Below are positions 11,371 to 25,100 of a stretch of DNA of 64,000 nt, in pieces (the first letter of the stretch is position 1; each line of letters begins with the position of its first letter). The notes under the pieces are model-generated. The model searched no databases, had not been told where the DNA came from, and worked only from the letters and a program-made list of their open reading frames with translations. The stretch is from Macquaria australasica. Lineage: Eukaryota > Chordata > Actinopteri > Centrarchiformes > Percichthyidae. The DNA lies in NCBI GenBank assembly GCA_005408345.1, contig SEMN01001212.1, positions 20,941-84,940 of the forward strand, given 5' to 3'. Made by a program: the position numbers and the translations under genes.

Positions 11371-14300
11371 CAGAGCTCCTGACAGCAGTTCTGTGCAGCT
11401 TTTACTTCCTGTTGTCAGCAGAGCAGCATCAGCAACGTCTGATTCATTTAGAAACACAGAAACATCGGCTTCCTCCAAACCACAGCTTCCTGAGGAGCGG
11501 CACTGACCCGAGATCAGCCCGTTTGTTTACAGCGCTTTCCAGAGACCACAGACGCAGACAGCCGGGCCCTGCTCTCAGCTCTGACTCTGTGAAGGGTGAC
11601 GAGGAGCTTTCACACTCTGGTATCACCACACGTATTCAGATGTATTTTTGCATGTATACATTTAGTCTCCGCTGCGCTTCTTTGAACTGGAGTCAGTTTC
11701 TTGTCCGTTATATATTTGGTCTCCTTTTTTCTCCGAAACCGACACAGCCACAGATTTAATATGGTCAGTAGGGGAAGCTTTCAGTCACTGTTTTAGTGAC
11801 TGACTGTACGTGCACATGTGTACAGAAGAAAATAGCAAATAAAACCTCTTTCAACATGTTTCACAGTTTTGTAAAAAGTAAAAAGCTGGAGTTGGTCATG
11901 ATGACAGAGCGACGGAGAGGTTTGTTGTGATTGTAACGGCAGGAAAGCGAATGACTCAACACTAATTGTATGTTGAAGTTAAAAGGAAATATCATCTTTT
12001 CTACATGTTACACAAAGAGAAGGTCTCTCTGTACCACACTTGCTGTTGCCCTTTTGCACCAACGTGAAATCCATCAGAGAAACGCATACGGACGTCCACA
12101 GGAGGAGGAAATACAGGTTTCGTTTTAATACAAAAAAACATTCACTATTACTACGACTCTCTCCACCTGCAGATGAATGTAACAAGTTCACACCTTCACT
12201 GGAGGTTTGGCCACAAACTCGTAGATCAAAAGGAGTCATGAGCTTTTACAGAAACAGTTGTGCAGAGACATCTGAGGTAAGTCCACACACTAGCTTTTTC
12301 TGGAGCGGCTCTGTTGTCACGGAGGAAAGGCTGAAAGCTTCAGGAAAAGTTAGATGTTTTTTGTGGCGTTCACACAAAGAGCAAAGTCCTGTCTGTTACT
12401 CTCGTACATCTGTGTAAGATTGTAAATAGTGTATATTTTGTCCTGCTGCTGGCACCAGATGAAAAGTCAGAGGGTCACCAAGATCATTAGGATTCATCCT
12501 CTGGGGACCGTGAACGTTCATTTAAAATCATCATTTAAATTGAAATTAGGGGTTAAATACCTGAAATTGAGATCTTGGTATTTCTTGGAATTCTTGCAAA
12601 GCGACTTTTTCAGAGAAAAATACCAGTGAGATTTTTAGCATCTGTGTGCTCAGGTGTTTGTGTGCATCTGCCTACTCCATGTTACAGCACTATAATAAAA
12701 GAATCAACTTTTCAGTGGCAGCCATTTCTTCCAATTACTTTTCTTTGTTGCTAAAATGTTAGCCTGCTTAGCTGTGTGGTAAAAACTTAAGCAGACCTGC
12801 AGACCTCCACTCTCAAATCAAAGCGCAGTGCAGCATTCAGCAGGTGGAGCAACTAAACAACTAAACATCCAAACCCAGTGCACCTCAAACCACTGAAACA
12901 ACACGCAACAGTTTTTCCTCCCTTGCTGCAGGTCAGAGAGTCCCGACTCTGATCTGTCGGTAAAAACTGAAGCTTTGATTTCTGCTCACTGCGCTTTCAT
13001 CTTACGGTCACGACGAGTCGACCTCAGAGCCGCTCCCGTCTCCGTCCAGGACGCCCAGGTGGCTGATGGGATCTCACAGCCCAGTGTGTGTCCCACAGGC
13101 TCTTGCTGTGCCGTCTCCTCTGATCACAGCCAATGGGAGGCCCCGTGCTGACTGTCAACACAAACACACTATTGTTTATTGGGCTGCGTCCTGCCAAAAC
13201 CAGAGGAGGTCAATAAATACTGATTTCTCTCTCTCTTTGCAACCGGCAGAGAGGAGGAACAACGAAGGGACGCTAACTCTGACTCTTCATGGTGTGAAGT
13301 AGGAGCAGGATCAGAAAAGAGGGACGCGGGTTCATAATAAAACATGTACAACTCTGCTGCCTGCTGGAGGAGGGAGCTCTTCTGCTGTAACCTGAAGCTA
13401 ATTCTACAGGTTTAAAATGAAGACAAGAAACAAAACAATTACTGAAGTGCCTTTAAATGGTGATGCGTTCACTTACAAACTCCATGTTGTGACTATGAAT
13501 CTAATCTGAACAAAGTGATTTGGATCCATTTCCCACAGCTAAAGGATGAGATGAGTTTGAGCCAGCATGAAAAGGTCTTGGAGATGAGAGGCTTGAGAAG
13601 ATCCAGTCTGATATCAGTCGTGCCCATTACGGCAGGTAGATGAACTCTGTCAGTGGACGGAGGACAGACTGATCCAGTGTTAAAGGCTCTGTCGGTCTGC
13701 GGAGATGAATCCAGTCTACACTCGTAAGATCCACAGAGACCAACACAGAACACGTGTTTGAGTTTTTAGTTTTCAGTTTTAGTTGTGCTGAGCCATACTG
13801 AGCACCTGCGAGCAGCACGGGAAGGTAAAATGTTTTTACCTTTCAGAAAACGCAGTCTGACGTCTGCAGCTCTTCACCAACACCGAGGGCTCCCTGTAAC
13901 CTTTACGACTGATCCACTGACTGTTGTTGTGTACACCTGCTTCTATTATAGAGCAGCACCGCCAAAGCTCCGCTAACTTGGTGATAAACGCAATAAAAAC
14001 TTCACAATAAAAGCCTCTGGTTCAACGGAGGAGAGCTTTTAATGTGACACAAAAGCAGGAAATGTTTGTTTGTGTAACTTTACACAGCTCCAACACCTCT
14101 GAAAGCCATCAGTTAACAGTAAAATAAAGCTGATATCTAACAGTACAAACAGGAAAATAGGAGTGAAACTAAACTCCAAACTACAGAGATTCAGTTAGAA
14201 GAGGCTCGGTATGGTGTGGTTGAAGCAGACCGACTCTGGCCTGTGGAAAAACCCCGTATTTATATGAACATGTGTTCTTAGCTCAGTGGGTCTGAAATGA

Positions 14301-14687
14301 GTGTGTTTTTATGGGCTTTACAAGAGAGCTGCTGCAGCTCTCGCCGGCTGCTGCGAGACGTAATCAATGGGTGATCTGCCAATGTTGTTACTGGACATAT
14401 GTGACACCGCTTGTTCTGATTGGCCAAACCTGTCGTATCACGGCCAAAAACAGAAGAAAAACCCACCAGAGAGTAAAATGCAGAAGTGATGTGACTTTTA
14501 ATGACATGTGAATTAATAACCTGTTGTCCAGAACGTTTTGGAGGTGTCAGTGTTTGAGAAAAAAGTAAAGGAACAATCAAACAAAAATCTGAACAGTCTG
14601 ATAGTGGAAGTGGGGGGTGGGGGGGTGTTAACCGCTCGTCACCCAGGAGAGTGGGAGGGTGAGACCAAATCTGAAATGCTTCAAAAA

Positions 14688-14845
14688 GTGTGTGTGTGTG
14701 TGTGTGTGCGCGTGTGTGTGTTCAGACCATGCCAGGGACTACAGGTTGTGTGTGGGAAACGGGACCATGTGTGCACAGTTCACCACATGTAGCGTTCACA
14801 GGATTTGGTGGTATTAATACACACACACACACACACACACACATT
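14688..14845. repeat. Two opposed dinucleotide microsatellites
   Basis: A (GT)n run at about 14,688-14,720 and an (AC)n run at about 14,820-14,843 flank roughly 100 bp. They can pair with each other as an inverted repeat. They lie in the long 5' intron or flank of prr5l. Confidence 0.8.
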
Positions 14846-15287
14846 GAAGAATTAGCCGCTTGCTCGGTGCAACTTTGCCGACGTCTCTCAGCATCTGCTG
14901 CTGCTGCGATCCAAAGAGCGTCTACGTTAGAGAAGATGATTCACTCAGGGAGAGAAAAAAAAATTCAGCTATCTCACCTTCTGCTCTGTGAAAGTGGGCG
15001 TTAGGCGTCACCATGTGTGTAACCGTCACCATGAGGACCCATCTGGTACACACCAAAACCAGTCATCAAAAAAAGGTCAACCGCCCCACCTCACCCCACC
15101 CTCCGTCACATCCTCCTCCACCGTTACATCCCATCAGTCTGTGATGCTGAGTTCAGTCCAGCACATATTTTGTCTCATGTCTCAATAAGCACCGAGTCTC
15201 TTTTTACGTGAAGTCATGACAACAACATTTTTGTCAAACTTCCACCACAACGTCAAGTCTGAATTTTGACATTTAGTGAAACCGTGA

Positions 15288-15945
15288 GTCAGATGTTCAG
15301 ATTGATGTCTGTACAGTAAATATGAAGCTATAGCCAGCAGCTGTTGGCTTAGCTTAGCATAAAGACTGGAAACAGGGGGAAACAGCTAGCCTGGCTCTGT
15401 CCAGAGGTAACAGACTCCACCTGCCAGCACCTGTAAAGTTCACTGACTCACACGTTACATCTGGTTTGTTTCATCTGGACAAAAACTGAAGAGTAAAAAC
15501 AAAAAAAATGGACATTTTATGGGGGGTTATTTTGCAGGTGTTGTGTCGAAGTCTGTTTCCCTGTAAATATGTGACCTCAACCAGTCATCTCTGCTCTGGC
15601 CCTGCCTAAGCCAGTTGCTAAGTAAGCTGTGGTGACTCCAGGAAGTTACTGGTCCCAGCCAAGAAACAGTCCGGCACATGACCCCGTCCGTTAAAACCAC
15701 AAATTGTTGTTTTGGTTTTTATACGCATTAAACAAACAAGATATAACATGTAAATCAGTGAGCTTTACAGCTGCTGGTAGGTAGATTTCATTACCTTTGG
15801 ACAGAGCCAGGCTAGCCGTTTCCCCCCGTTTTCACTCTTTATGCTAAGCTAAGCTAACCGGCTGTTGGCTTATATTTAATGAGTGGTATCGAGCTTCTCA
15901 TTTAACGCTCAGCCAGGAAGCAAATAAGCGTATTTCTAAAAACTT
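15288..15945. mobile_element. Palindromic (foldback) MITE, second copy
   Basis: Same family as 4860-5300. The left arm has AGTCAGATGTTCAGATTGAT, CTTAGCTTAGCATAAAGACT and CAGCTAGCCTGGCTCTGTCC. The right arm has the inverse, GGACAGAGCCAGGCTAGC and CTTTATGCTAAGCTAAGC. This copy keeps a central segment missing from the first (GGAAGTTACTGGTCCCAGCC, then AAGAAACAGTCCGGCA). A diverged relative of that centre occurs at about 1690-1795. Confidence 0.78.
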
Positions 15946-17229
15946 TTCTTTTGATGGAAGGCTGCAGCAGCACACAGACAGAGATTAAATGTCTCAGTCC
16001 AACCTCAGATATCGTGACGACATCACCTCAGAAACAAATTAAAAGCCCTGCCAGGTCACCAGACAAACCAAACCAAGACTTTTTCACATCCGACTGAAAG
16101 TGAAGCTACACTTTAATCAACTTTCAACAGTCGCTGTCTACTGGAAGAAACTTCAGAAGAAGAAGATGGAAATCAGAAAGGGCAGACCGAGTGTTGTGTG
16201 TGCATGTGGGCTAATCCTTCAACAGAAGCCCCCGTCATGAGAAAGTACTCAGAGAGACTAATGCAATTATAAACAGGGAGAGGCTGGGGGGGGGGTGTAC
16301 AGTATGTATGTTCTGAACTGTGAGTCAGAAAACAACAAACCTTATAAATGTCTTGAAGTTATAATTTGCCAGTTTAAATCAGTGATACATAAATCAGTTA
16401 TTTCACAGATAAAAGCTGCATTTAGTGTTAAAATCTCTGTGAAAACCTTTTATTTAGCCGGCTGAGCCTCCTGTGGACGGCACGGTTAAGAACAGTTTCC
16501 AGAGATCAGACTGCGTTTGTTGGTTGATTTATTTCAGTCAGTTGTGATTCCAGCAGCCGGTGAGTTGCTTGTTAAATGATAAAACTAAAGTATTAGTTAA
16601 CAAACTAATATAATGTGATCCCTCCATTACTGTCACATCACACAGTGAATACTCTTTATTTTATTATACATTTTATGTCTCAGATTGAAGCATCTGGTTC
16701 AGTCTTCAGTCAAAGCTTCATGTAAACTGGTTTGAAAGGGAAACTCCACTCTTTATCTCTCAGGATCAACAGATGTCAACGTCATTATATTTTTAGACAA
16801 ACCAACAATCCTGCAACCTCCGTTATCTACACCTACTCCTGTAAGCAGCCTACGTTTCCCAGAATGCCATTCAACAATATCCACATAATTAGAAGAAATG
16901 TGTGTACATCGAAAATTACAGTGATATTAAGATCAAAGCATTCAGAGTTTTTCCAGTCTACAAAATGTGACTCACTTCTCATTCAACCGCCAAGCTGTCC
17001 TGTCGCTGCATTGCATTCTGGTCTTTTTCTTCTCTTGTGGTCATAGAAACTGGTCTCTCTCCTTCTCTGATGGATTTCTGCCTGTACGACTGTTGAACGT
17101 GGTTGAACCTGATGTTTAACATCACCGTGTCTACATGTGGCCATCAACAGGAACACCAAACCTCTGACTGGCGCCAGTAATGAAAGGTTCACCAGTCATA
17201 TGTACTTATTGTTAAATAGTTTATAGTCA

Positions 17230-18075
17230 TCTGACTGCAGATAAAAGGCAGAGAACAACAACCGCAGCTCTACTGGAACTGAACTGCCAGCAGATTCGTC
17301 TACAAAACCTAAATCTACCTGCGAGTTGATTTCTGCAAGACTTAAATCACCTGTAGGTCTATCTGCAACAACTAAACTTACCTGTTGGTACAAGATCTTA
17401 ACTACCTGTAGACCTTTTTACAAGAACCAAACTACCTGTAGGACTATCTGCAACGACTAAACTACCAGCAGGTCTAACTTAAAGTTCTAAACATACAACG
17501 ACTTGTAGGTCTATGTATATATTCTAAACTAACTGTAGGTCTGTGTACAAGACTCTAAACCACATGTTGGTTGACCTAAATGACCTGTAGGTCTAAAGTG
17601 TCTACCTGTTAGTCCATCTTCAGGTTTTAACCTGCCAGTAGGTCTGTCAACAAGAACTAAACCCCTGAAGGTCTCTTTACATGAACCAAACAACCTGCAT
17701 GTCTTCAAGCTTTAAACTACATGTAGATCCATCAACAACAACTAACCCACCTGTAGACCTGGTTAAAGACTCTAATCTACCTGGAGGTTTGTTGTCAACA
17801 AGACTAAAACCTACCTGGTCTATCAACAAAAACTCAACTAGCGTCACCTGTAAAGACTACTCTTCTGTACCTGCAGGTCTATCTACAAACTCTGAACTAC
17901 CTGTACGTCCATCTTCAAGACCTAGACTTCCTGTAGGTCTATCTAAGGACTACCTGCAACCTCTAAACTACCCGTACGTCTAACTGCAACACCTTAACTC
18001 CCTGCAGGTCCGTCTCCAGACTACCTGTAAGGACTTCGAGTCCAGGTCTACTCTTCTGTACTTGTGAGTCTATTT
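17230..18075. repeat. Degenerate minisatellite in the prr5l 5' region
   Basis: Over about 840 bp, variants of the unit CTACCTGTAGGTCTATCT plus CAACAACTAAA recur with a period close to 32-35 bp and considerable drift. Each unit carries a CTGTAGGT or CTGCAGGT core. It lies just 3' (in prr5l sense) of the CpG-rich first-exon candidate. The frame at 17,681-17,983 is a repeat translation. Confidence 0.75.
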
Positions 18076-18189
18076 ACAAGAACCTTTTGTGATAGTTACA
18101 TCTTTTAATATTCTTCATCTGTTACTTCTGAGTGAGTTTCCACACAAGCGATTCCACAAAACAATTAAAGGTTGTACTCGGATTTAAAA

Positions 18190-18660
18190 CGCCCGCAGGT
18201 GTGTTTGCGCAGGTAAATAACGCCAGAGGACCACGTGAAGTAAAAACCCCACCAACAACTCACCCCTGCGGACCCGCTTCACTCCTGCTGCTCTGCTGGC
18301 CGATAAAACGCGTCCTCGGTCCTCACGGGAGACAACCAAACAGCTCAACACCGCCTGCAGCGCCTCATCTGCGGCTCTCATTCTGAACGCATCGCTCCAG
18401 TTTCCGCAGATAACGGACTCACTGTGAACCGTCGTGTTCGTGCCGAGCGGAGGGCCGGAGACAGACCACTTCCTCCGGGGAAACTCTCAGTGTGACTGTC
18501 TGAACTCGCTCATCTCACTCCGCTTTACTGGAGCTGAGACCGGCTGCGGCGGCTGCCTCTGAGCTGCAGGCTGCAGGCTGCGACGACAAGCTGCAGGAGC
18601 TACCTGCGGGCACTTCCGGCTGACGCCTTCAAAGTAAAAGTCGAGCTTCGTGCACATGCA
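18190..18660 (-). promoter_or_regulatory. prr5l: CpG-rich promoter / 5' exon candidate of prr5l
   Basis: The only strongly CpG-rich stretch upstream of the prr5l start codon. It contains an ETS-type ACTTCCGG (CCGGAAGT on the minus strand) near 18,613-18,622, and a minus-strand donor candidate CGCAG|GTAGCT ending an exon at about 18,604. The first coding exon at 10,692 has an acceptor, so at least one upstream untranslated exon is required. Which part of this island is exonic cannot be decided here. Confidence 0.55.
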
Positions 18661-19019
18661 ACGTTAGCAGCTACATTGTTGTTCTCACTTTATTGAATAC
18701 AAAAGTTTAAACAGGAACTTGTAGCAGATGACATTACTTCATTACAATACAACTGAGAACTTGGCTGCCACAAATACTGATCAAAGCAAATAACTTAAAT
18801 TAAAAGCAGGATAAAGTGTGAGAGAAGGGGTTACTTAAAACACAATGCTAATGAAGTTTTACTATTAATATGTTACTATTAATACATTTTTAAATGCTTA
18901 AAACAACAGGTGGAGATCTACATTTGCATTAATAATATTTTGCCAGCAGAATCAAATTGTTCTACAAGATATTCAGTCATTACGAGGAACAAAATATGAA
19001 TCCTGCTATCAAACAGTAA

Positions 19020-19160
19020 AACCAGTGAAGGAAGAAGTACTCAGATCTTTTACTTCAGTAAAATACAAAGTGTAGAAATACTCTATTACAAGTAAAAGTC
19101 CTGCATTCAAAATGTTACTTGAGTAAAAGTACAAAAGTATTAGCATCAAAATCTATTTAA
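19020..19160. mobile_element. Fragment of the 'AAGTAC' hAT-like MITE family
   Basis: AGTGAAGGAAGAAGTACTCA, CTTTTACTTCAGTAAAATAC, AAGTAAAAGTCCTGCATTC and TTGAGTAAAAGTACAAAAGT match the arm of the element at 6191-6597. Confidence 0.65.
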
Positions 19161-19682
19161 AGGTTGCAGCTGGGATGTGGAGCGTGTTAACATCAGCTGT
19201 GTGCATTTGGTCTCTTTTGTCTTCAGGCTTTCAGAGTTTACAGTCGAGTTTCTGCTCTGTCACTGGGAACTAACTAACTTCTTCTTCCACTCTTTATTTA
19301 GGAACTGCTGCTGCTTTTTGGAAAACAGAAGCAGTGAACTTGTTGCCTGGTGACAGTTTAGACGGTAAACGACAATTAGAGAGCAGCTCGGCGGCTTATT
19401 TTAGCCGCTGTGGGAACAAACTGACTGTTTGTTCTTTGTGTTCAGTCATCAGATATTCATGTTCAGCAGAGAACTCTACCTTAGCTTTGTAAAGTCTCTA
19501 CATTACATTACACACTCTTATTATTCACTGTGTGTCTGTTGTGTTCTTGAATTTCTATTTAAAAATGTTTATTTACATTTTTACTTACTGATTTTCATTA
19601 TTATTTTTGTGCATCTGATTGTATTTTTCTCTGTAAAGCCCTGCAGTCAACAGAGTTATTGCTTTAAAATGTTCTCTATAAT

Positions 19683-19993
19683 AAGGCTGCAACTGATAAT
19701 TATTTTCATTTTCAATTAATCTGCTGATTATTTTCTCGATTAATCGTTTAGTCTCTAAAATGTCAAAAAGTAGTAAAAACAAATTGCCCATCACAGTTTC
19801 CCAAAATCCTTAGTAATGTTTTCAAATGATTTATTTTGTCCAAAAACAAAGATATTTCAACAACCTTTTACACCTGAGTAGCAAATTTCTGGCTCTTTTG
19901 CTTGAAAAATGACTGAAACAATAAACAGATTATCAAAACAGCTGCCAATTAATTTTCTTTCGATCGACTAAATGACTAATCGTTGCAGATAAT
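19683..19993. mobile_element. Foldback repeat of the 'GCTGCAACTAA...CGATTAATCG' family
   Basis: The start GGCTGCAACTGATAATTATT and the end ACTAATCGTTGCAG are inverted relatives. The interior has TTTTCTCGATTAATCGTTTA, AATGTCAAAAAGTAG and GTTTCCCAAAATCC, a common fish MITE. Related, more decayed copies lie at 28,487-28,685, about 34,030-34,130 and 46,995-47,305. Confidence 0.7.
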
Positions 19994-22076
19994 ACATTTA
20001 TTTGACATATATCCATCTCTAAGTCTCTCATTCATATGGAAAAACTCTATTTTTCTTCTTTGATTCATTTCATCACATTTCTGAAATAAAATAATACAAC
20101 GACAGTTATACTTTATTATGAAGGTAACTACTTAACTTCCGGTAAGGGTCTGATTTCAGCTTGACGCAGCGTCCTGCCTCTTGGTTGTGATTGGTTCAGA
20201 ATACGATGAATATGAATATTCATGAAGAGAAAAGACGTTCCAGCATGAAAACAAACCAAACAATAAAAACGTGTTTTCTGAAAGGAGTTCTGCACAGCAG
20301 AGACTGTTAAAGTCACGCTCTCTGAGATATAATGTCAGCACGTCAGCTGCTGGAAGGTTTTATGTCAAATCAAGTCAGTTTTATTTATAAAGACAAAATC
20401 TTTTAAATCTGTGTGGCACCATTTACCCTCAAAGTTAACTTTATTTTCTTGATGTCATGGCTTAAAAGATTTGATCAATATTAAACAGTGATCAGGCTGA
20501 GTATTGATGGGTGACGGAGTTCAGTCAAACTTCATTCGGCCTCGAGAGAAACATGGAGGACAGAAAAATAAATGTCTTATGAGTTCAGACTGAGCTGAGG
20601 TTGTCTGCTTTAATTCAGAAGTCTCATTTAGTTTGGAGTCTTTTAAAAGAGTTCAGCCAAACAACATTTCTTTCAGTTTTCACATGTAACAGTGTGTGAG
20701 GTCTGTTTATTACACTGAAGTGGATCTGGATATTAAACATGATTTGTAATTAGTATTTAAAGAAGACTAAAATATCACAGTAACTTGAGATGGTCTTTTC
20801 ATCATTTTGGTCAAATATGCACGTTGAGTGATGAGACACGCAGACAGCAGGAACAGCTGCTGCAAATCAGTGGCAGATAATCAGGCTGTAAACACACATT
20901 AAACACACAGCCCAACAAAACTGTCTCAGCCAGAATCCATCCTGCTTTAAAACGCCTGATGTCTGGTGAGGTCGTTTCCAGGCAACCAGAGGTGATGAGG
21001 ACACGTTTCAGGTGTGACTGCCCCGCGGCCCCCAGACCCAAAGTTCACTCACTGTGATCAGTCTGTGGTTGTTTGATGAACTGGTTAATATAAACTGTAA
21101 TGGAGAGGGGCCAATGGCTGCATGTTTACCTTCTGGCTTGTTGACGGACGCTGAGTCAGACTGATATTATGCTGATATGGTGCATAGTATTTAAAAAATG
21201 TACATTTAATCAACCTATAAGGTGCCTGGAGCAGATTCATCTGGCTCTGCTTCAACAGAATCCAAGATCAAATTCAACTGTTTTGGTGTTGTTTTGTTTG
21301 AACTCCTCGTATCTGCTTTTGAAGGTGAACTATTTATGTGTGTTATTGGGATGAGCAGTAATATCAGACAGTATGTAAGAAAGGTTGTTGTTTATTGTTC
21401 TGTATTATTCAAGATAAAGAGACAGAGAATCCAAAAAAACAAGTTTATATGATGTTTTAAAGGAATCATTTGTGTGTTTTTTTTTTATTTTGTTCAAAAA
21501 GGGACACATGAAACTTTATTAGAGGTACAGTCAGTCCAAACTAATGATACACATCTTATTTCAGCTTTTAATCCCATCTGCTTTGTTTGTTTTATATAAT
21601 ATATAATATATATATATATATACATAAGTTTATGTTTTAGAATAAAAACTTATTTTCAGTTTAAACAATGGAAGGAGGGAAAAGCTGAGTGTACAGAAGG
21701 AACCACAGTCACTCTTCAGACGCAAAAAGCTGCTTCATTTAAAAACCCAGCGCAGCGTTTTCTCATCAGTAGAAAAGAAGCTGATGTGAACAGAATATTA
21801 ATTATTCACTGAGTCGAGCCGACGGGACTAAATATGTGTTTCTGTTCAGTCCGGAGACAAAGTGAAGAAAACCTCCATTTAATCAGCCTGTGAAGTTTAA
21901 CTCTTTGCAGAAGTTTTAAATGAGCCCCCTTTCCCTGAACCTGCCTCTGAAGCAAAACCTGGAACCTGGACTGGGATCAGTTCTGCAGAGGACTCAGAGA
22001 AGCTGTTTAAAGCAGCTTCACTGGTTTAAAATAAAACTTTTTTTTTACATTATTCCAGACTTGAAGAGGTTCAGGT

Positions 22077-22082
22077 TTTATT
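22077..22082 (-). promoter_or_regulatory. Candidate poly(A) signal of the glutaminase-like gene
   Basis: TTTATT on the plus strand is AATAAA on the minus strand, about 70 bp past the stop codon at 22,150. A (GT)n run (22,115-22,145) lies between stop and signal. Confidence 0.45.
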
Positions 22083-22114
22083 CATCCAGATTTCTAACAG
22101 GTCAAAGGTCAGAT

Positions 22115-22145
<31 letters not shown>

Positions 22146-22149
22146 CGGG

Positions 22150-25100
22150 TCAGGTGGTTCCCTGCAGCAGTTGGACTGCAGCTTCCTTGTTGTGCCTCCT
22201 GGCCTCCTGCAGAGGAGAGCTCCCCCACCTGGTGGACAGACAGAACTACATCACACACTGAACCTCCAGTAGCGACAAGGAGACGTCACCTCAATGAACA
22301 AAGGATGGAGGTACGTGAGGAGGTGTGGCCACCCGCCTGCAGCACCTCCATCAGGTCACTGACTGGAGAGATTTTTGTTGGAAAAACCTGCTGCAGTTAT
22401 TTTGGTGTTTCTCTGAGTCAAACCTTTTTGGAGAAAGTGGGACGTTTAATATGAGGGATGCTGAGCTTATTCATGTTCCATCTCTCTGTATTTTGGAAAT
22501 ATTCCTGAAGGTTTGAGTAAACAGCTGTTCCCAAATGCTTCACAATGCACGATGCTTTTTCACATTCTTGTGTATTTCTCTATTTTGTCTTTAATATCAG
22601 GAAACAGCACTCAGACCTCTGTGTGATAAACTCTACCTGTGTGTTTACTGTCCACCCCGTCTCCATCCTCACATGCTTTTCATTTTCACTTTCTCGGTAA
22701 AATTTACAATGAATAATAATAATAAAACTGTCCCTCCATTCAAAACCTACATGTGTGTCGAAGCCGAGAAAGGGAAAAAGACAAAACAGAAGAAAATCCA
22801 TAAAAGAAGTTGTTGCTGCACAGCTATGAACAAACATATATATATGTTAACATATTTACATATATATACCTGTCCTTGAGGGTGGGGCTCGCTCCGGTGT
22901 TCTCCAGCAGGAAGCGGATGACCTCTGTGTGACCTTCGGTGGCCGCCACGTGCAGAGCCGACCTGCCGTCGTAGTCGACGGCGTTCACGTCCACTCCAGA
23001 CAGGAAGTACCTGCAGACGACCACAGAAGAAGAGATGCTGTCTGACAGGCAGCCACGTCCATTTTGTATTTCTATATTTTATTTCTATGCAGAATCAAAG
23101 ACTGATGTGTTGTTGTAGTTTTCTCATCAACCACGAGAGACTATTTTTATACACTTTGTTTTATTTGATTGTTTTATTCTAATTTAAATATTTGAATATC
23201 TGTTTCTACATGCTGCTGCATTTCATTATGTAATCCTGTGTGATATAATGACAACAAAGCTGAACCCTGCAGGAATCATGTTCACCATCTCTGTTTAGTG
23301 TGTTTGCTACTTTTAATAATCAGCATTAAAGGGGTTATGTAATGTTTGGATGCACCTCCTCAGGGCCTGGACGTCTCCTTTAAAAGCTGCCAGCAGGACG
23401 TTCATGATCTGGTACCCCTGCAGAGGACAGGAGGAGGTTTTTTAAATACCGATCCTGTAGAGAGGCAGTGAGATGAACTGGTCCAGGATCAGAACAGAAG
23501 AACAGAACTGACCTCAGATTCAGACTTCCACTGTCTGTAGGCCAGAATCTGCCTGAACGGAGTCCTGATGTCAAAACTGTGCAGCTGAAAAGTCAAAATC
23601 AGCTCCTGCAGACACAAACACAAACACTGCATCACTGCATCATCTCCACCTCCATCTAAACTTGATTCTGTGTCCTAAACTTTATAACACTGTAAACAAA
23701 TGTGTATCGTCCGTACTAACCGTAACTGTACATCTCAATCGTCCCATTTGCTTATTCTTTCTTCTAACTTTATAACTAGATAATATTTATCTTTTACTCA
23801 AGATCCAAATGTTTCTCTGCTAGTTTTTATTCAGTGTTGTAAAATGAGTCTTACATGCTGGTACATTATTCTGTTTTGTCTCTCTCATATCCTCGTGTTT
23901 GTCCTAAATCTTGTTGTCTTAAATTATTATTTATAAATGTTATTTTATCTTTATCATTCAGAACAGGCTTTGTCCCACTGCATCATTTCTATCCTACATG
24001 TTATAATATCTGTCCAACATCACAGTCATCTTATGTTTTATTTAATGTTTGTTCTACGACACTGGCTTTATTAATAGTTTTTGTAATATCTAATCCTGTA
24101 TCCTCTTTTACTTTTCTCTTTTACAAACCAGCTTATCTCCTGCTACATTTTTTTTACCCACACACGTTTTTAATGTTTTTTAAGGTCTGTCATTTGGAAC
24201 ATTTTTAAGTGTTTTGTTTAAATGCTCTGTTCCTGCCTTCCAGTTAAATGTAAAATGAAACAATACTTGATGATTGTGAGTGAAGGTGTTTTAAGAGAGA
24301 GCGGAGACCTGGCAGAAGTGGACGGCCCTCCAGGGGTTTCCACAGGCGTCTAACTCGGGAGAGAACGCCATCAGACCCAGAACTCCAGGAACCACCACCA
24401 GCAGGCCGCCGTGGCTGCTGGACACGGCCGGCACCGACGTCTGCAACAGAAAACCATTCAGGATACGATTACAGCACTGTGCCAGCAGAAAGCGAAGGTC
24501 CAGGACTGATTTACAGGACGTCCATTCAGACCTGCAGTCTTTCACTCAGACTGCATGTGAGCAAAAGAAACAGGCAGAATAAAAGTGAGTAAAATATGAA
24601 CCATAGAAAACGCAGTGTCCATTTTCTTTGTTTATGATGAGTGAAGTCAAAAAGTCAAATCATTCAGCACGAGGAGACGAGGAGCTGAAATGTCAAACAT
24701 TACATCAAATCAAATAAAGACTTTTCTATGACGTCAGGAGTTTCATAAAGTTAAAATCAAGACTATTTTGATCACATGTGAGACTCAAACATTATAAAGG
24801 AATTTACTCAGTAAAGAAACACTGGTGAAATCCTTCAAATCCAAACTTCAAGATTCCTCCAGACGTGTTAATTAAGACACATAAAAATACTCTTCCTTGA
24901 ATAATAATTTGTGTCTGAAAAGTTCAATTACCTCGTTAAAAATGTTTAGTTACATCTCCTCCTCCGTCATGTAAAAGTCCAGAATCTCTGAATCTGTAAA
25001 CATTGTTGATTTCTAAAGTTTAACAGCTGAACAAATGATGTCTCTGACTTTACGAAGTTTCATACTGCACCCTGATTGGCTACAGACTAGTTGTGATGTC

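Larger units (their letters stand above)
18661..22060. other. Spacer between prr5l 5' end and glutaminase-like 3' end
   Basis: No supported exon seen. It holds repeat copies (19,020-19,160 and 19,683-19,993), AT-rich text and a short (AT)n run near 21,600. The open frames here have no recognisable domain and no splice context. Confidence 0.6.
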
